Counted from the stretch's first letter, positions 22,928-34,894 are shown. The stretch: DNA of 64,000 bases from Microvelia longipes (GCA_018340805.1 JACMZG010001870.1:16164532-16228531), one strand, 5' to 3'. Translations and numbers: made by a program. The notes: generated by a model from the sequence alone, not told the origin.

Positions 22928-23369
22928 CTCTAATTCATAATGTTAAGTATTTTATTTTTAAAATTAATATTTTCAAAATAGCCATAGTTAGTATGGTGAT
23001 TAACTCTTTATACAAAAAAAACTTCAAAATATTTTTAGTAACACTTTTCATTAAACAAATGTTTATTTCTAATTTTAGATGTTTTTTTTTAAAGTTTGAA
23101 GTGGTGTCATTTTGATACGCCTGGTAGGATTAACTCCAAAATCTATTCAGATGGTCCTCTTATTACACTTGATTTTTGTGCCAACTGTTATTTAAATTGG
23201 ATAAGAAATGTGTAATCCATACTCTCATCGAATATTTTATCTGTAGGTTCCGAAACATCGTCATTAGATGAAGAAAGAGGGCTATATTTTTAATAGTTTT
23301 TGAATAATCTATGGAATAAATATGCCCATTTATCAAATAAATCGAAAAAATTAAATAACAAGGTATGAC

Positions 23370-23480
23370 GCTACTGCTCAAGTTATAAGCATATACCGGA
23401 GACTTAAGCAAAAAATGAATTGATAAGCTAGAAAGGACGCTTGTTTCAAAGAAAATCGTCCGCGCCAAAAAATTAAATGT
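23370..23480. mobile_element. Foldback element FB, right-end fragment
   Basis: TGCTCAAGTTATAAGCATAT, CTTAAGCAAAAAATG, then TTTCAAAGAAAATCGTCCGC and GCGCCAAAAAATT match the right arm of copy 2 and copy 4. The left arm is missing. Confidence 0.6.
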
Positions 23481-23571
23481 TCTTCTTTAAAATTTGGAAT
23501 ATAGTAAAAAAGATTGCAGGCGTCGCTTAAGTTTCTTTCTTTTTTCCTTATTTTTCCTTCATTTTTCGGAT

Positions 23572-23635
23572 CTTAGGGGGGGGGCGATTGCCCCCTTCGT
23601 CCCCTACCCCTTTTGTATCAGTGCCTGGAGGTAAG
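23572..23635. mobile_element. Possible transposon end with G/C palindrome
   Basis: GGGGGGGCGATTGCCCCC is preceded by a T/C-rich stretch and followed by a C-rich one. A similar GGGGGGAGGCGATCGCTCCC lies at 28370-28389 after the same kind of T/C-rich stretch. Confidence 0.4.
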
Positions 23636-23979
23636 TCAGCTTGTTAAGCTGCGCCAAGTCCTTCAACTTGTCCAAATCACCAAATGAAAGAAGATGAGCA
23701 AAGCCTTACTGTGCACTTTTATCTTTATACATCTGATACCTCTTTACATATCAAATCTGTAACCTACTTTACGCAGCTGTTTGAAGTAACCATTTTATTC
23801 TCACAATTCTTCAAAACAATCTTCCTATCTGACCGACTTATATATTTTTATTTATATATTTATTTGACAAAGATAATCTAATTCATATATGTTAACTGAT
23901 TGTTAAAGTTCAAAAGGAACGTTTTCACATCCATCCCAAATATTATCAAAACGTTTTCTTCTGATAAAAAACAAGCAAA

Positions 23980-24290
23980 TTATAATAATAAGATAAAGTA
24001 GCTCGGAATTCTTGAATTATTTTTTTTGTCCTTTACTACTTTTGTTTCTTTAGGCATTTTTTTATCTGGGGCCTTTTTTTCGGGAACCGAAACTTTATCT
24101 GAAGGCGCAGATCTTAATGTTAACTCACTTGAAATCTTTTCTTGGGTTCCGTCATAAAAAATACCCTCATTTTTATACTCCGAACCATCTGTTTTTTACC
24201 AGTTTCTTTTGTTCTTAACATCTTTAAGAAGTCAACGAACTTATGTTTTTCTTTTAATTTTACAGCGATGTATACTTTTTTTTGCTTATT
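23980..24290 (-). pseudogene. Lysine-rich frame broken once, family unknown
   Basis: A minus-strand open stretch from 24189 to the TAA at 23982-23980 encodes about 69 residues, including GSEYKNEGIFYDGTQEKISS and repeated PEKKAPDKK-type sequence. Upstream, in the next frame (to about 24276), is KLKEKHKFVDFLKMLRTKET. The two join through an A run near 24193-24199, where a one-base indel would break the frame. It may be a decayed gene copy, a terminal exon with a sequencing slip, or chance. No neighbours help. Confidence 0.3.
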
Positions 24291-24299
24291 TAATAACTT

Positions 24300-24940
24300 T
24301 CAAAATGGCTTAATACCATAAAATATTTTATTTAATAACATATTGTACTTAAAAACACAAATTGACAATAAGTACATGCTTTATATTGACGATACTTAAA
24401 ATAAATACTTACGAACGACTTCATTTTTATTAAGAAATTATGTGGGATGCAAATTCCTTATTTAAACTTCTTTTATTCTTAGTTGATAATACTAATGTAT
24501 GTAGAAGTATAAATTTGGTTATAAGAAATAAAATATATTAAAAATTAACCATTATTATAGTTATATGTCTATTGTGCCATGATCTTGATTTTATTACATT
24601 AATAATGTGCTCTTTCATAGCTCGTCAAGTTAAAATATTAACTAATATATCTATTTTAAACTTCATACTGTTTTACCATTTCCTGTTTATTCTTATTATC
24701 ATGTATGTTTTTTAGATTAATTTATTTTTATGCTGATTTTAATGAGTTTTACCACTTTTGATAGTGTTAGCAACTTGTAGAGTGAATGATGTGTGAGAAA
24801 TTATTTTTTATAGAAGTATAATTAAAGATAATGTTGAGATTACGTTTTTGAACACGTTTGATTCTACGCTTATAGTTTATTATCACAAGCCATATAAAAA
24901 ACAGTAGAGCTATGAGGTTTTGGTCATAATGATTATAACC
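24300..24940. other. Unannotated AT-rich sequence
   Basis: No gene or repeat recognised. Confidence 0.45.
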
Positions 24941-24948
24941 ACATTAAA

Positions 24949-24979
24949 GCTTTCGACCGTATGATTAGGTCTTCATCAG
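24949..24979 (-). other. CTGATGA-hairpin-GAAAGC motif, minus strand
   Basis: The minus strand reads CTGATGAAGACC, loop, GGTCGAAAGC. The stem is GACC/GGTC. One extra base separates CTGATGA from the stem, as at 6677. Confidence 0.4.
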
Positions 24980-25027
24980 AAAGTGTTTAATAACAAAGTA
25001 AAATAGTTAACAGAAAGGAACATTAAG

Positions 25028-25048
25028 TATATATGTATATATGTATAT

Positions 25049-25146
<98 letters not shown>

Positions 25147-25183
25147 TGCCCCCCCCCCCTAAAGGCAGCCCTGGCTACCCCAT
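25028..25183 (-). mobile_element. One end of a second hAT-like element with its microsatellite
   Basis: The minus strand starts CATGGGGTAGCCAGGGCTGC (25183 inward), then CTTTAG and a G run, exactly the layout of the 16655 element's left end. An (AC)n then (AT)n microsatellite follows directly, to about 25028. No second end or target duplication is seen, so this copy is broken. Confidence 0.6.
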
Positions 25184-25414
25184 GACTCGATGTACAAAGA
25201 GATTACTTATTCTCTGTAAATTGAGTAACTGTTCGTTATGATTTGTATAAAGCCTGTCTAGACTAAAATCATTGCAATTGAACTCAGTTTAAGTTAATTA
25301 ATAATTAGTTCTATTCTTAACGAATAAAATTATCTAAACTACTTTATAATTTGCGCATTTGAGAATCGAGAGGATTGTTATATTTTATTTGCCTCCATCA
25401 ACACTGCACTATAG

Positions 25415-25576
25415 TACGACCCACGGCTAAAATCAGTTGATAGTGCGGGAAAATAAGGAACCAATATTGTTGGCCTGATTTGAAATCGAGGGCGTGGTTT
25501 AACATCCAGGACTAACCTCATTGGCTCCCACGCTGTATTTTCCCACGCAGTCAACTGATTTTAGCTGTGTGTCGTA
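25415..25576. mobile_element. Mariner-type MITE, copy 1
   Basis: Ends CGACCCACGGCTAAAATCAG and, inverted, CGACACACAGCTAAAATCAG, each flanked by TA. The element is 158 bp. TA duplication and short inverted ends suit the Tc1/mariner group. It is too short to encode a transposase. Confidence 0.75.
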
Positions 25577-25676
25577 TTAATAGTTAATTATTATAATTAT
25601 TTAATGTTTGCTACAAAACATAAACATAATGTTTAACCAGCTTGATGTTATTAACTCAGGTATTTGATTCTACATA

Positions 25677-25826
25677 ATGGCTCGACGGTTTATCTGACTT
25701 ATTGGCTCGATGGATTATCCGACATATCGGCTCGACGGATTATCCGACATATCGGCTCGACGGATTATCCGACATATCGGCTCGACGGATTTATCCGATA
25801 TATCGACTCTACGGATTATCCGATAC
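25677..25826. repeat. 25-bp tandem repeat, about 6 units
   Basis: Unit GGCTCGACGGATTATCCGAC plus ATATC. Outer units are diverged. GC-rich compared with the surroundings. Confidence 0.85.
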
Positions 25827-26433
25827 GACTGATGTAAATAACGCACGTATTATGACAAAGTTTGTTTACATTATTTTAATTTTAATTAACACATCAACGC
25901 CGTCAAAGCTATGGTTAACTACGAACTTTTTAACTTCGCCAATACTCGGAATCCCGATTATACTCTTTGCCTTTTGTACGATTTTTAGATGTTAGATAAA
26001 ATTTTCAACTTATCAGGCTCTAATAAATAAAGCCTTTTCAAGTTTCGTACAGGTAGATCAAAAAGTCTATAGACTTTATAAACTATAAATATACAAAGTA
26101 TTATGCAAATTAATCTTAACCGTATTATAAAAAAGAAAATTATAGTGTATAAAACTACTTCTTGCTACAATCCTGTTTGAGAGTGGCAAGGCAGGTGCCT
26201 TAAGAAGTTTTTCTATTTCCTTGAATAATTAATAACTGAAGATAAGTAATACACAAAATTTGCCGAAGAATTAAAACCAAAAAGAAAACATTAATCAATT
26301 TTTTAATAATTATTTTATTTTTTATTATTTACCTATCAAGAGAAGAAGTCTATTTTTACTCTTTGGTGATAAATATTTACAAGAATTTAATTTTTTTCGT
26401 TAGTTGCACTTATTAGCTTATAGAATTCCATTT
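25827..26433. other. Unannotated AT-rich sequence
   Basis: No gene or repeat recognised. Confidence 0.45.
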
Positions 26434-26924
26434 TAAATTACTAGATAATATTAGGCTTTAATTCTATATGTGACGAAATTTATTTTGTTTTAATTATTCA
26501 GCTAACATTGTGGCCATCTTCAGAACAATAACTGAAACAAATCATATAAATTACTTACAGTATAAAGAGTGATAAGACTAGATGGAGATCATGAAATTGA
26601 CTGAAAATATTAAAATTGTGCAAAATCAATTACCTATAAAACTACTTAAAAATATTAAATGAGTACTTTTTAATGGTTTTAAGTAGTCTGTGATAGTTTT
26701 ATGTAAAGTTATGTAATTATTTTTGTGCAATTTTAATATTTTTTGTTTTAAGTCAATTTCATGTTCAATCTAGACTTATCAGTCTTTATATTGCTAGTAA
26801 TTTATTTGATAGATTTTATGTTGCAGTTATTGTTCTGAAGATGGCCACAATGTTGGCTGAATAATTAAAACAAAATAAATTTTGTAACATATAGAATTAA
26901 AGCCTACTTTTATCTAGTAATTTA
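26434..26924. mobile_element. Long palindromic (foldback) MITE, about 490 bp
   Basis: The left arm (TAAATTACTAGATAA, GGCTTTAATTCTATATGT, TTCAGCTAACATTGTGGCCA) is repeated inverted on the right (TGGCCACAATGTTGGCTGAA, ACATATAGAATTAAAGCC, TTATCTAGTAATTTA). Symmetry continues toward the centre near 26660. No coding capacity. Confidence 0.85.
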
Positions 26925-26994
26925 ATACAAGAATTTAAATTAAAAAAAGTGTGAGCATTTAACTTTAGATCTAGATTTCTAGACTATACAATGA

Positions 26995-27616
26995 TTTGAA
27001 TTTTTAGCGAATATTCATCATGAAAGTTACGATTATAAGGTTGTTCAGATGACGGTTAAGAGGGGAGTAGGGGAATCAGAAAAAAGAAGGAGAGGGTTGG
27101 GAGGTACAGGAGGTAGAAGAGAGGCCCATGTCGTAGACGACAGAACAAAAATCGTGTCAACGAAACCATAGCGAGCCCATGGAGGCCCACGAAGCATGAG
27201 GACATAGAAATAGCCTTCTTAAAGTTGTAGGCATTCAGAAACGATAGAAACCGGTTTTACCTCGATGGACTCAAGTGGCGTGATTGTCAAATAAATTATG
27301 ATGCATCACCAATGAGCAAAAAGATGGTTTCTTTTAATTTACATTACATGTAAGATAATCGTTCAATGCTACATATATCTTTTTGTATCTATATATACGC
27401 TATATGGCTCCGAAGAGGCCTCTGCAAACCTAACAGGCCCGCGGAGCCTGTAAGGCGATGGATAAAAATTAGATAGATTCATGGCAAAATGCTATGCAAA
27501 AATAAATACTTAAAATAACAGAGTGACCTTAAAAAGAAATAATACAAAGCAACAACGGCACTAGTATGCTAGAGCGGCCGTCGCCGCGTAGCGGCTATGA
27601 GCCGAAGGCCGTTATT
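26995..27616. mobile_element. Mixed transposon and GC-hairpin fragments
   Basis: TTTAGCGAATATTCATCATG and GGTTGTTCAGATGACGG (26999-27057) match the element at 59765. AACGATAGAAACCGGTTTTA (27238-27258) resembles 60519-60540. GC-rich hairpin pieces follow at 27405-27460 and 27572-27616 (GGCCGTCGCCGCGTAGCGGC). Confidence 0.45.
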
Positions 27617-28074
27617 TTACCTAATTTAACTTAATTAAATAATTTAAGATTCTAACATATCTATAAATGTATAAAACTGATTTTCAGTTTTTCTAATTTA
27701 AGTTCATATTTATGTCTATCAATGTGTATTGGTTCACATGTGTTCTGTACTAGTCTATCGTAGCCAATCTATTATTATAATTTAATCATTATTACAAATG
27801 GTATCGTTTGAATAGTATCAGACGCCTCGTGCCTTTTTTTGTAAAGTTAAAAGGCTTTGAACTTTCTTAGTAAATAAATATTTATATCCGTTAGTAAAGG
27901 GATTATCAGTTAGGTAGTTATTTATAGTAAGGGTTTCGTGATGGGAGAAATTTGGTGTTTTCCTATTTATACATTATTATAACACGGTAAACTTGTTGAA
28001 TGTACTGCGTGATAAAATACTATATTTATTGTTTATAAATGATGCGCAGAGTGATAAAATCTGGTATAGAGTAT
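27617..28074. other. Unannotated AT-rich sequence
   Basis: No gene or repeat recognised. Confidence 0.4.
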
Positions 28075-28265
28075 CTAAGAACATTTTCTAACCCTATCGG
28101 ATTTGAAACGCTTAACATCACTTAGAACTCGCTTCGCTAGTACTTTGTATATTAAGTCCTTATACTCAAATTAATTAATTACTTATCACACACACACACA
28201 CATACATTCATTCAAACACACATGCAGACGGACAACTTGGTAAATGTTATTTTGGGGGTCTTAAT
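28075..28265 (-). mobile_element. 5S-derived family, internally deleted minus copy
   Basis: Minus strand: ACCAAGTTGTCCGTCTGCAT, a (GT)n run, then CTAGCGAAGCGAGTTCTAAG, GTTTCAAATCCGATAGGG. Head and tail of the family are joined without the 5S block. Confidence 0.55.
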
Positions 28266-28359
28266 AGCCTGATAACGGATGATTCACACAAAATCCCAGT
28301 TACAAATATTTTTCAAACACTTATTCAACAACACTGATTCTTTCTTCTCTTACCCCCTT

Positions 28360-28420
28360 TTTTATCCTGGGGGGAGGCGATCGCTCCCCTCTGTGAATGC
28401 GCGTCTGCGTACGAACCTAT
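28360..28420. mobile_element. Possible transposon end with G/C palindrome
   Basis: GGGGGGAGGCGATCGCTCCC followed by CTCTGTGAATGCGCGTCTGC. Related to 23572-23635. Confidence 0.4.
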
Positions 28421-28748
28421 CTTCAATTCCATTCATATCTTTTATTAAGTTTTTCTTTAAGAATAACAGATCAGAAACAGGAATAGAATACATTATTTGT
28501 AAAATATTTATTTACTTTGTAGAATATTTTCTGGGGTCAACCCTGTTGTACCTTAATTCTATTTTCTCAGTATTGTGCTTTGTACTATATTTTCTATTTA
28601 CTTAATCCCCTTTAGGTTAAATTAAGTTAATCAAGGTTTTCCACTGTCTTTTATGGAGTGTAACTAATCCAGGAGATTAGAATCGACGCAGTTTTCTCTG
28701 ATTTAATAATATATCTTCATCTTTTAACCTTTTTTTTATTTGTTCTAG

Positions 28749-29112
28749 AATGTCTGAGGGAGAAGAAAAGGGGGCAGTGGAGCCTCCAGCTCCCGAAGAA
28801 CAACCTAAAGAAGAATTACCCAAAATAGAAGAGAAAAATGAAGAAGTGGAACCTAAATCACCCGTAGCTGAACAAAAAGACGAGGAAATAATTAAATCTG
28901 ACGATAAATTAGAAATAGAAGCTGAAGAAAAGGAGAAAATGCTCGAAGATTCAGCTGACAAACAGGAAAGTAAAAGAGTTCTTGGTGAAGAAGTCGAAAA
29001 GAAGAAAAAAGCTTTGGAAGAAGCTGCTCTCGAAGGACCAAAGAAAAGGATACCAATTGGTGGCATTAAAATCCCTGGCTTCCTCAGGCCAAAATCACGC
29101 GATAAGCCTAAG
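28749..29112 (+). CDS. Nrt: Neurotactin-like protein, first coding exon
   Basis: A 121-codon open exon starts MSEGEEKGAVEPPAPEE. It is highly acidic and lysine-rich with long predicted helical/coil stretches and closes with GPKKRIPIGGIKIPGFLRPK. The KKxIPIGGxKxPGF block is what I remember as conserved in the cytoplasmic domain of insect Neurotactin, a single-pass adhesion protein with an inactive cholinesterase-like ectodomain that binds Amalgam and acts in axon guidance. The ATG at 28750 lies one base after a strong 3' splice site (T-rich tract, TTCTAG at 28743-28748), so the 5' untranslated region is at least one separate exon. The donor AAG|GTACGT follows 29112 in phase 0. The antisense open frame here is a shadow. 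Identification rests on recalled motif similarity, not a search. Confidence 0.8.
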
Positions 29113-29367
29113 GTACGTTTCTTATTTTATTAATTTGATCCACCAATATATTTCTATTAGCTGACAAAGAATTTAAAAAAAAAATATGTTTGTGCAAATG
29201 TCGCTTTGTAAAGTCAGTTATTATTAATTTAAAATTTTAATTGACACATCTGTCTTCATGACTATTGTCATTGTATGTGACAACAAAAATAATATTTAAA
29301 AAAGAGGGATCGGCTGTTTGAGCCAAGATGATAAGACATAGAAAATTCGATGTAAACGAACTTAACG

Positions 29368-29515
29368 CTGTCGTATTGTCGTCATATCATAACTTTTTAA
29401 TGAATGGCGTATGACGTCATTACAGGAATCGGTATAGACTCAATTGAAAAATCTTTGTACTGATTCCTGCAATGACGTCGCCGCAAATTATAACCTGACA
29501 TAACAGAAATTGTTT
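29368..29515. mobile_element. Palindromic MITE carrying TGACGTCA sites
   Basis: TATGACGTCATTACAGGAAT on the left and ATTCCTGCAATGACGTCG on the right are inverted. Outer parts pair loosely (ATATCATAAC against GTTATGTCAG inverted). Its centre is AT-rich. Confidence 0.55.
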
Positions 29516-30999
29516 TATTTTTAAAATCCCTCCAATTGAATCACCTTATGATTTCTATCAGCTTGTGTCGGCGGTTGGAACAGTGTTCCTATTTTATCTT
29601 ACACCATGGTCCATAGTTCTATCTGTCAAAGTATTAGTTCTTCATTATCCTATAGAATGCGCAACTTACTATTTGCATAATTATCGCTCTTCTTTTAGAT
29701 TATTTGACGTAGCTAAATTACGAAAGCTATTTTGTCACCACCATGAGACGAAACTTCACACTTCGGATATTTAAACACTTTACTAGAGTAAACTAATCGT
29801 AATATATTAAGATTAGTTAGTAGAGAACTAGATTTGCATAGCTCGAAAAGTGGACCTGAAAAATTATTCAAACCCTTAATAATTTCTGTTTTGTACTAAT
29901 TTGTTTAGGGGTATAATAACGTAACTTATGTCACACAATGAGTTAATTCTGAAAATTGAAAATTTGGTTGCATGACTTTAGTCATTCGTTGCTATTAAAC
30001 CGGATAATGGTACAGCTTCACAGTAAATTGCTACTTTGATTTTTGTGATTATACTTTTTCGTACAATTTCCTAGTAGTAGTTCTTTTGATATGATTCGCA
30101 ACCAAAATTAATGTTGCGTAAAAAATATGAATAAAAGTAAATTTCAACACATGTATTTCTGGTTGATAAAATGTGTAATGCTGACTTACTAATCACCACT
30201 TCACAACTGCCTTTATAAAAATATTCGAATCATAGAAATAGAGAAATCTTGATGTCCCTTTTTATACTTTTCTTTTGTACTATTTTCAAACATGGCGTCC
30301 ACTAACTGGGTGGTTGTGACGTCATTCTATTATATTACTCCCTTATTTTTGAAATGGGTTTTAAAAAGGGGGCTTGTGATACAACCCTGCAGGGATTATA
30401 CTCCCTATCACGCTTATCCAAGGACTTTTGGGTTCATTTTTTGATGGTGTATTATGTTCATATTATCTACTCGGAGACACGTTGTCGGCAGCATTACAAC
30501 ATAGAATAGGGCTGTATCAATACCTTAAATCAGGAAATGCGGGAGAACTCTATGTACTATAGATGGGACACTTCTTTTCTTAACATTACAATATCATCTG
30601 CGTATAAATCTTAATATGATAGAGACACTTATATCACATTTATTAGATTTGTTATGTCATCTTACCACTACTCGTTACTGATTTAGTTGATCTTGTACAC
30701 TTGTTAAAGATATATTAACTGTGATTTTCTGTGCTCTTCTTGCAGTTAAGATTATAAACTTTTCTTTCTGCCCTTGTTTGCAAAGGTTTTTTAAAGATTT
30801 CGTTTCACTAGTTTTTAATCTGTTATAAATTAATTTGGATCCATGTGTTTCATAACATCAGCTAAGGTATTTTGTTAATTGATTTTGTTTTATTTTATTG
30901 CCCTTTTAGAGCTGCATAAATATTTTAGCTAAAAAAAACTTTCGTTAACTTTGGCTAACAAGGTCGTCGCCATGTTTTTTTTTGGGACCGCTAATATAA

Positions 31000-31290
31000 T
31001 CAAAAATAAACTACTTCAGCTAACAATTCAACTTATTTAATGTATCTATTTCTGCAATAATATCTCACTGTACATCCGAGGGGTATAATCTAATATTTTT
31101 ATTAAAAAATAAACTACATCAGCAAAAAATTAATATAATTCAAAATATCTAAATGTTCAGCCGATGAATTTAATCTTTCTTTATTCAAAAATAAACTACT
31201 TTAGCTTAAAATTCAACTAATTTAAAATATCTATTCAGCAATAAACTCTCAGTGTTCAGCCTAGGAGTATAATCTACTATTTCTTTTTCC
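31000..31290. repeat. Three direct repeats of about 95 bp
   Basis: AAAAATAAACTACTTCAGC, AATTCAACT and GGGTATAATCTA-type blocks recur at 31002, 31105 and 31190. Confidence 0.7.
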
Positions 31291-31734
31291 TTTTTCTTAA
31301 AATAAAATGTCTGAGATACCTGACTTGAGATAAGTCTGTGACTTTAAGCCTTAATGAGAAATTAATTTAACTTCTTTAGTCACTTGGACTTAGTCCAACT
31401 TTCTAGTATTAAAGTTTAATCTGGAGAAGAAATCATTTGAGAATTAATAATATTGATATTGGTTCGCATTTAAACCTTTGCATAAATGATATTAAGATAT
31501 TTGAATAAGCGGGGATTTTCGTAACATTGGTTGAGCTATACGATAATAATAATATTATTAAATTTTCAGTAGATTAAATTAAGCCGTGGAGTCTCACAAT
31601 AGGAATTGTGAAGAAACAGATCTTTCCACAATAACTATTGTTATTGTAGTTAATATGGAGGGACTATTTTATTTCAATTCCTATTGATATATTTATTTAT
31701 TTCTTCCGAAACATATAAAGAAGTACATAGAAAA

Positions 31735-31965
31735 AAATGGGTACCCAGTGACCAATTTTGAGTACTGGGTATTTCGGTACTTATCTCCTTTAACTACGGA
31801 CTCGCTTCGCTCGTCCTCAGGATGTCATGGTTATCCAAAATTTAAGGTGGTATTATTCCGGATTTGCTACTTTCCACCTCAGAATAAAAAGGTTATCTAA
31901 AGTCTAGGGTGTTATGACTTCGGATTCGCTTCGCTCGTCCTCAGATTGTCAGGATTGCCCGAAGC
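31735..31965 (-). mobile_element. Tail fragments of the 5S-derived family
   Basis: On the minus strand GAGGACGAGCGAAGCGAGTCC occurs at 31798-31818, and a close variant ending GAATCC occurs at 31920-31940. TACCGAAATACCCAGTAC and GGGTACCCATTTTTTT follow the first, as in copy B. No 5S block. Confidence 0.55.
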
Positions 31966-32639
31966 TTACTTGCCAGGATTACTTTGGCCTTACTAAGCTT
32001 GAAGAATTATTAGGTAACCAAATATCTAGGGTGTAATAGCCTTAGGTTAATTAAAGCTTAGAAAAATAGTAGGCGTTCAATCAATCAATATGGGTTATAC
32101 TTTTATATCGTGTCCATGATTGCATGAAAGATCTGTGATCATATACTTGCCTGCCAAGATTTTTCTTAGTTAAGTTCATTATAAGAATATTAGCACTTTA
32201 TTTCATCAATGTATCACATGATTTAATAATAAAGTTTTATGCGGTAAAACATCATGATTTTGATAGATGTAAACTGACTTTGAAAAATTTCCCCCAAAGA
32301 ATATATATGTTCGCCAATAACTTACAAACTAAAAGTGCAATAGCTATGAAGTTTCCACTACTAATTCATTATAAGTTTCGCTATCTGACGATTTGTCGAT
32401 ATTTATAGTTGATCAATGTTTTTTATGACAACTATAGAAATAATTACAGCCGTAGAGAAATCATTACTAGAGGAGCCCCATAGGATTAACTTTGAAACAC
32501 GGAAAAGTAACCTGACCACTTTCGCATATAAATATAATCAAATAATCAGTACAAAATAACAGATAACTTAGATACGTTGAAAATACAAATCAAAACACAA
32601 GAATGTGCGAGAAGCCGAAAACAATTGAAAAATTATAAA

Positions 32640-32765
32640 ATTATAACTAACTCTTAAAGGAGGTTTCAATGAGGTTACACAGAGCCCATGAGAGCCCCAA
32701 TATGATGCTTCATTCCTCGCAATGTATTGAGATAGGCTATGCCTCCTCTAGTATATATCTCTATG
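32640..32765 (+). repeat. Dispersed repeat Q, + copy
   Basis: Contains GGTTTCAATGAGGTTACACA, GAGCCCATGAGAGC and GAGATAGGCTATGCCTCCTC. The reverse complement of 38560-38645 matches it. Confidence 0.6.
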
Positions 32766-33726
32766 ATTACAGCCACCTTTTTCGATAATATCCTTAAAAT
32801 TTTCCTAACAGTTGTAATTTTAGTGACTTTTTAACAGGTTTTTGTGAGTTTTTAACAGGTTTTTTAAAAATTATTATTCATAATGAATTATGTTACATAA
32901 AATTCAATTTCTAAATAAATTAAAATAAAAGAAAAATCTGTGTCTTCTTGAATTATGAAGTTATGTTGGAATTTATCCAGAGGTTAAAGAGAAGAGAACA
33001 TGAAGGCAGGATGTATTGTGACAGTTTTGTCTGGTTGGGTATATAACAATAAATATAAGAAAAATTATAAATCGGAGTAAAGAACATTATTACGTCGTTA
33101 GAGTGCTTCATGCCACGCGCCTTAATTCTGACATAATAAAACATTATAAACATAATTTTAGAATAAGTTGGTTAGATATTTTAAAAAACATAAGTCAGTT
33201 GGATTGATTAAATGAAGCTGGCTTCATATGAAACAAGGTGTAATTCCAGATGACTTATACTAATATTTAATTTATCTTAGGTTTAATTGAGATGAGATAA
33301 TTGACAGGATGAATTTTTTTTCAGGATGAGAGTTTAATGTGGATAGAACCTTTAATTAAGTATGCGTCCGAGTTTAAGTTTAAAAAAAAGGCCTTTAGCC
33401 TCTTAGTCGTATGTATGTACAAATATTCTCGTACTTACATTATGGAATGAATAATGCTAATATTTTCCTGAGCAAGACGTACCTAAGACGAAAGCTGAAG
33501 AGACCAATGCATTTAACTCATCAGACGAAGCTAAGAGAGGTTATTATTGCAAAGCAAAATTACATTTTACTTCCGAGGCGCAAACTGGATTATACTAGAA
33601 AACGTTGACTTTATTTAACTATTGTCATATTCTTATTTTCATGTGTTGTGTTGTATTTTGTTTTTATTGAGGGTTTCCCTTATAAATTTTTATTTGCCGC
33701 TTCCAAAAAGAGAGTTCCAAGACTTC

Positions 33727-33765
33727 CAATTAAAAGAGTTGGTTGGGCAACTCTTTTAATTTTTT
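33727..33765. repeat. Short perfect hairpin
   Basis: AATTAAAAGAGTTG pairs with CAACTCTTTTAATT around a 6-base loop. Confidence 0.75.
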
Positions 33766-33887
33766 GTGTCATCTTTAAAAAGAATTAAAAAAATATTTGG
33801 TCGGTTGCCCTATTAAATTTAGGTCAAAGATCTACCTATTCAATAATAATTAAGTAAGGGTGCTTTTGAGGTAAACTTAGCAATCTT

Positions 33888-34148
33888 TGAGTTACAATTA
33901 AACTATATTTCACCTTTCTCTAAGATCCTCTTCAACTTTAACTCCTTAAATATTTGTAAATGTCTTTTGTACATCCTTCTTTAAAGTATTGATTTTAAAG
34001 TAGTAGTAATTTTTATTTTTATTTTATTTTGCGACAATAGCCTTTGGCTTTCTATTGATTTAATTAAATCTATGTAATTTTATTATTATTTATAGACCCT
34101 GATTATGCCTTAGAGAGAAGGTGAAATATAGTCTAATTATAACTTAAA
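33888..34148. mobile_element. Short inverted-repeat element
   Basis: ACTATATTTCACCTTTCTCT on the left is inverted as AGAGAGAAGGTGAAATATAG on the right, with AGTTACAATTA/TAATTATAACT outside. About 260 bp, no coding. Confidence 0.75.
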
Positions 34149-34149
34149 T

Positions 34150-34264
34150 ATAGTGTAAGGAAAAATGAGTTGTAGAGTTTCAAGTTATGAAATAAAACAG
34201 AGTCTCTCCACTAATGATATATATTTGTCATAGCCAGCTTTCAATCTTAACAGATCATCTTCAG
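34150..34264 (-). other. CTGAAGA-hairpin-GAAAGC motif with GGAGAGAC block
   Basis: On the minus strand: CTGAAGATGATCT, GTTA, AGATTGAAAGC (34264-34237), then GGCTATGAC, GTGGAGAGACTCTG and ATTTCATAACTTG. The stem is GATCT/AGATT. It is the best-preserved of three related copies (6677, 10066). Confidence 0.45.
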
Positions 34265-34658
34265 TGCCGGCGAGCAGCGAAGAAAAGAGTCAGGAGACAG
34301 CGGTTACAGTTTTGTCTAGAGGATTGTAGCTGACTAACCTCAGTCAGCTACAAACCTCTTGTACTCAACAGTGTCCTTACTTCGTTATTAAACTTAATGG
34401 GAAACAATAAGGAGAATTCAGCTTTTTATATATTTATCTTACTTAGCACAACACTCATGAATCATAATCATACATTTCCCATTACAAATATGTATATAAT
34501 AACACTAATACGATTAGGTTCATAATTTGTAGTGTGTGCCAATACATTACAAATTACATTATGCCTATTTGCCTATTATGCAAATAGGCATAATTTTCTA
34601 ACGGAAATTTTCTAATATATAGTAAAACTGAGAAGCGTATATACTCTAGTCTCTATAA

Positions 34659-34835
34659 TACGAGCTAAAATCAGTTGACACCGTAGGAAAATAATGCGAG
34701 GGAGCCAATGAGGTGAGTCCTGGATGTTAAATCACGCACTCAATTTCAAATCAGGCCAACCTTATTGGGAAACACTATTCCTTCCTTCTCAACACTATTT
34801 TCCTTCGCTGTCAACTGATTTAGCCGTGTGCCATA
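34659..34835. mobile_element. Mariner-type MITE, copy 2
   Basis: Same ends as 25415-25576 (GCTAAAATCAGTTGA and TCAACTGATTTAGCCGTGTG) flanked by TA. The interior is in the opposite orientation. Confidence 0.7.
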
Positions 34836-34894
34836 CTATAGTGTGATGAATTGTGCCTAGAAAGGGAGCGCTATTAATGTATAGATACTCCTTG

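Noticed and set aside
28677..29066. 129-codon open frame opposite the first Neurotactin-like exon
   Set aside because: Antisense shadow of an acidic exon (Ser/Phe-rich translation).
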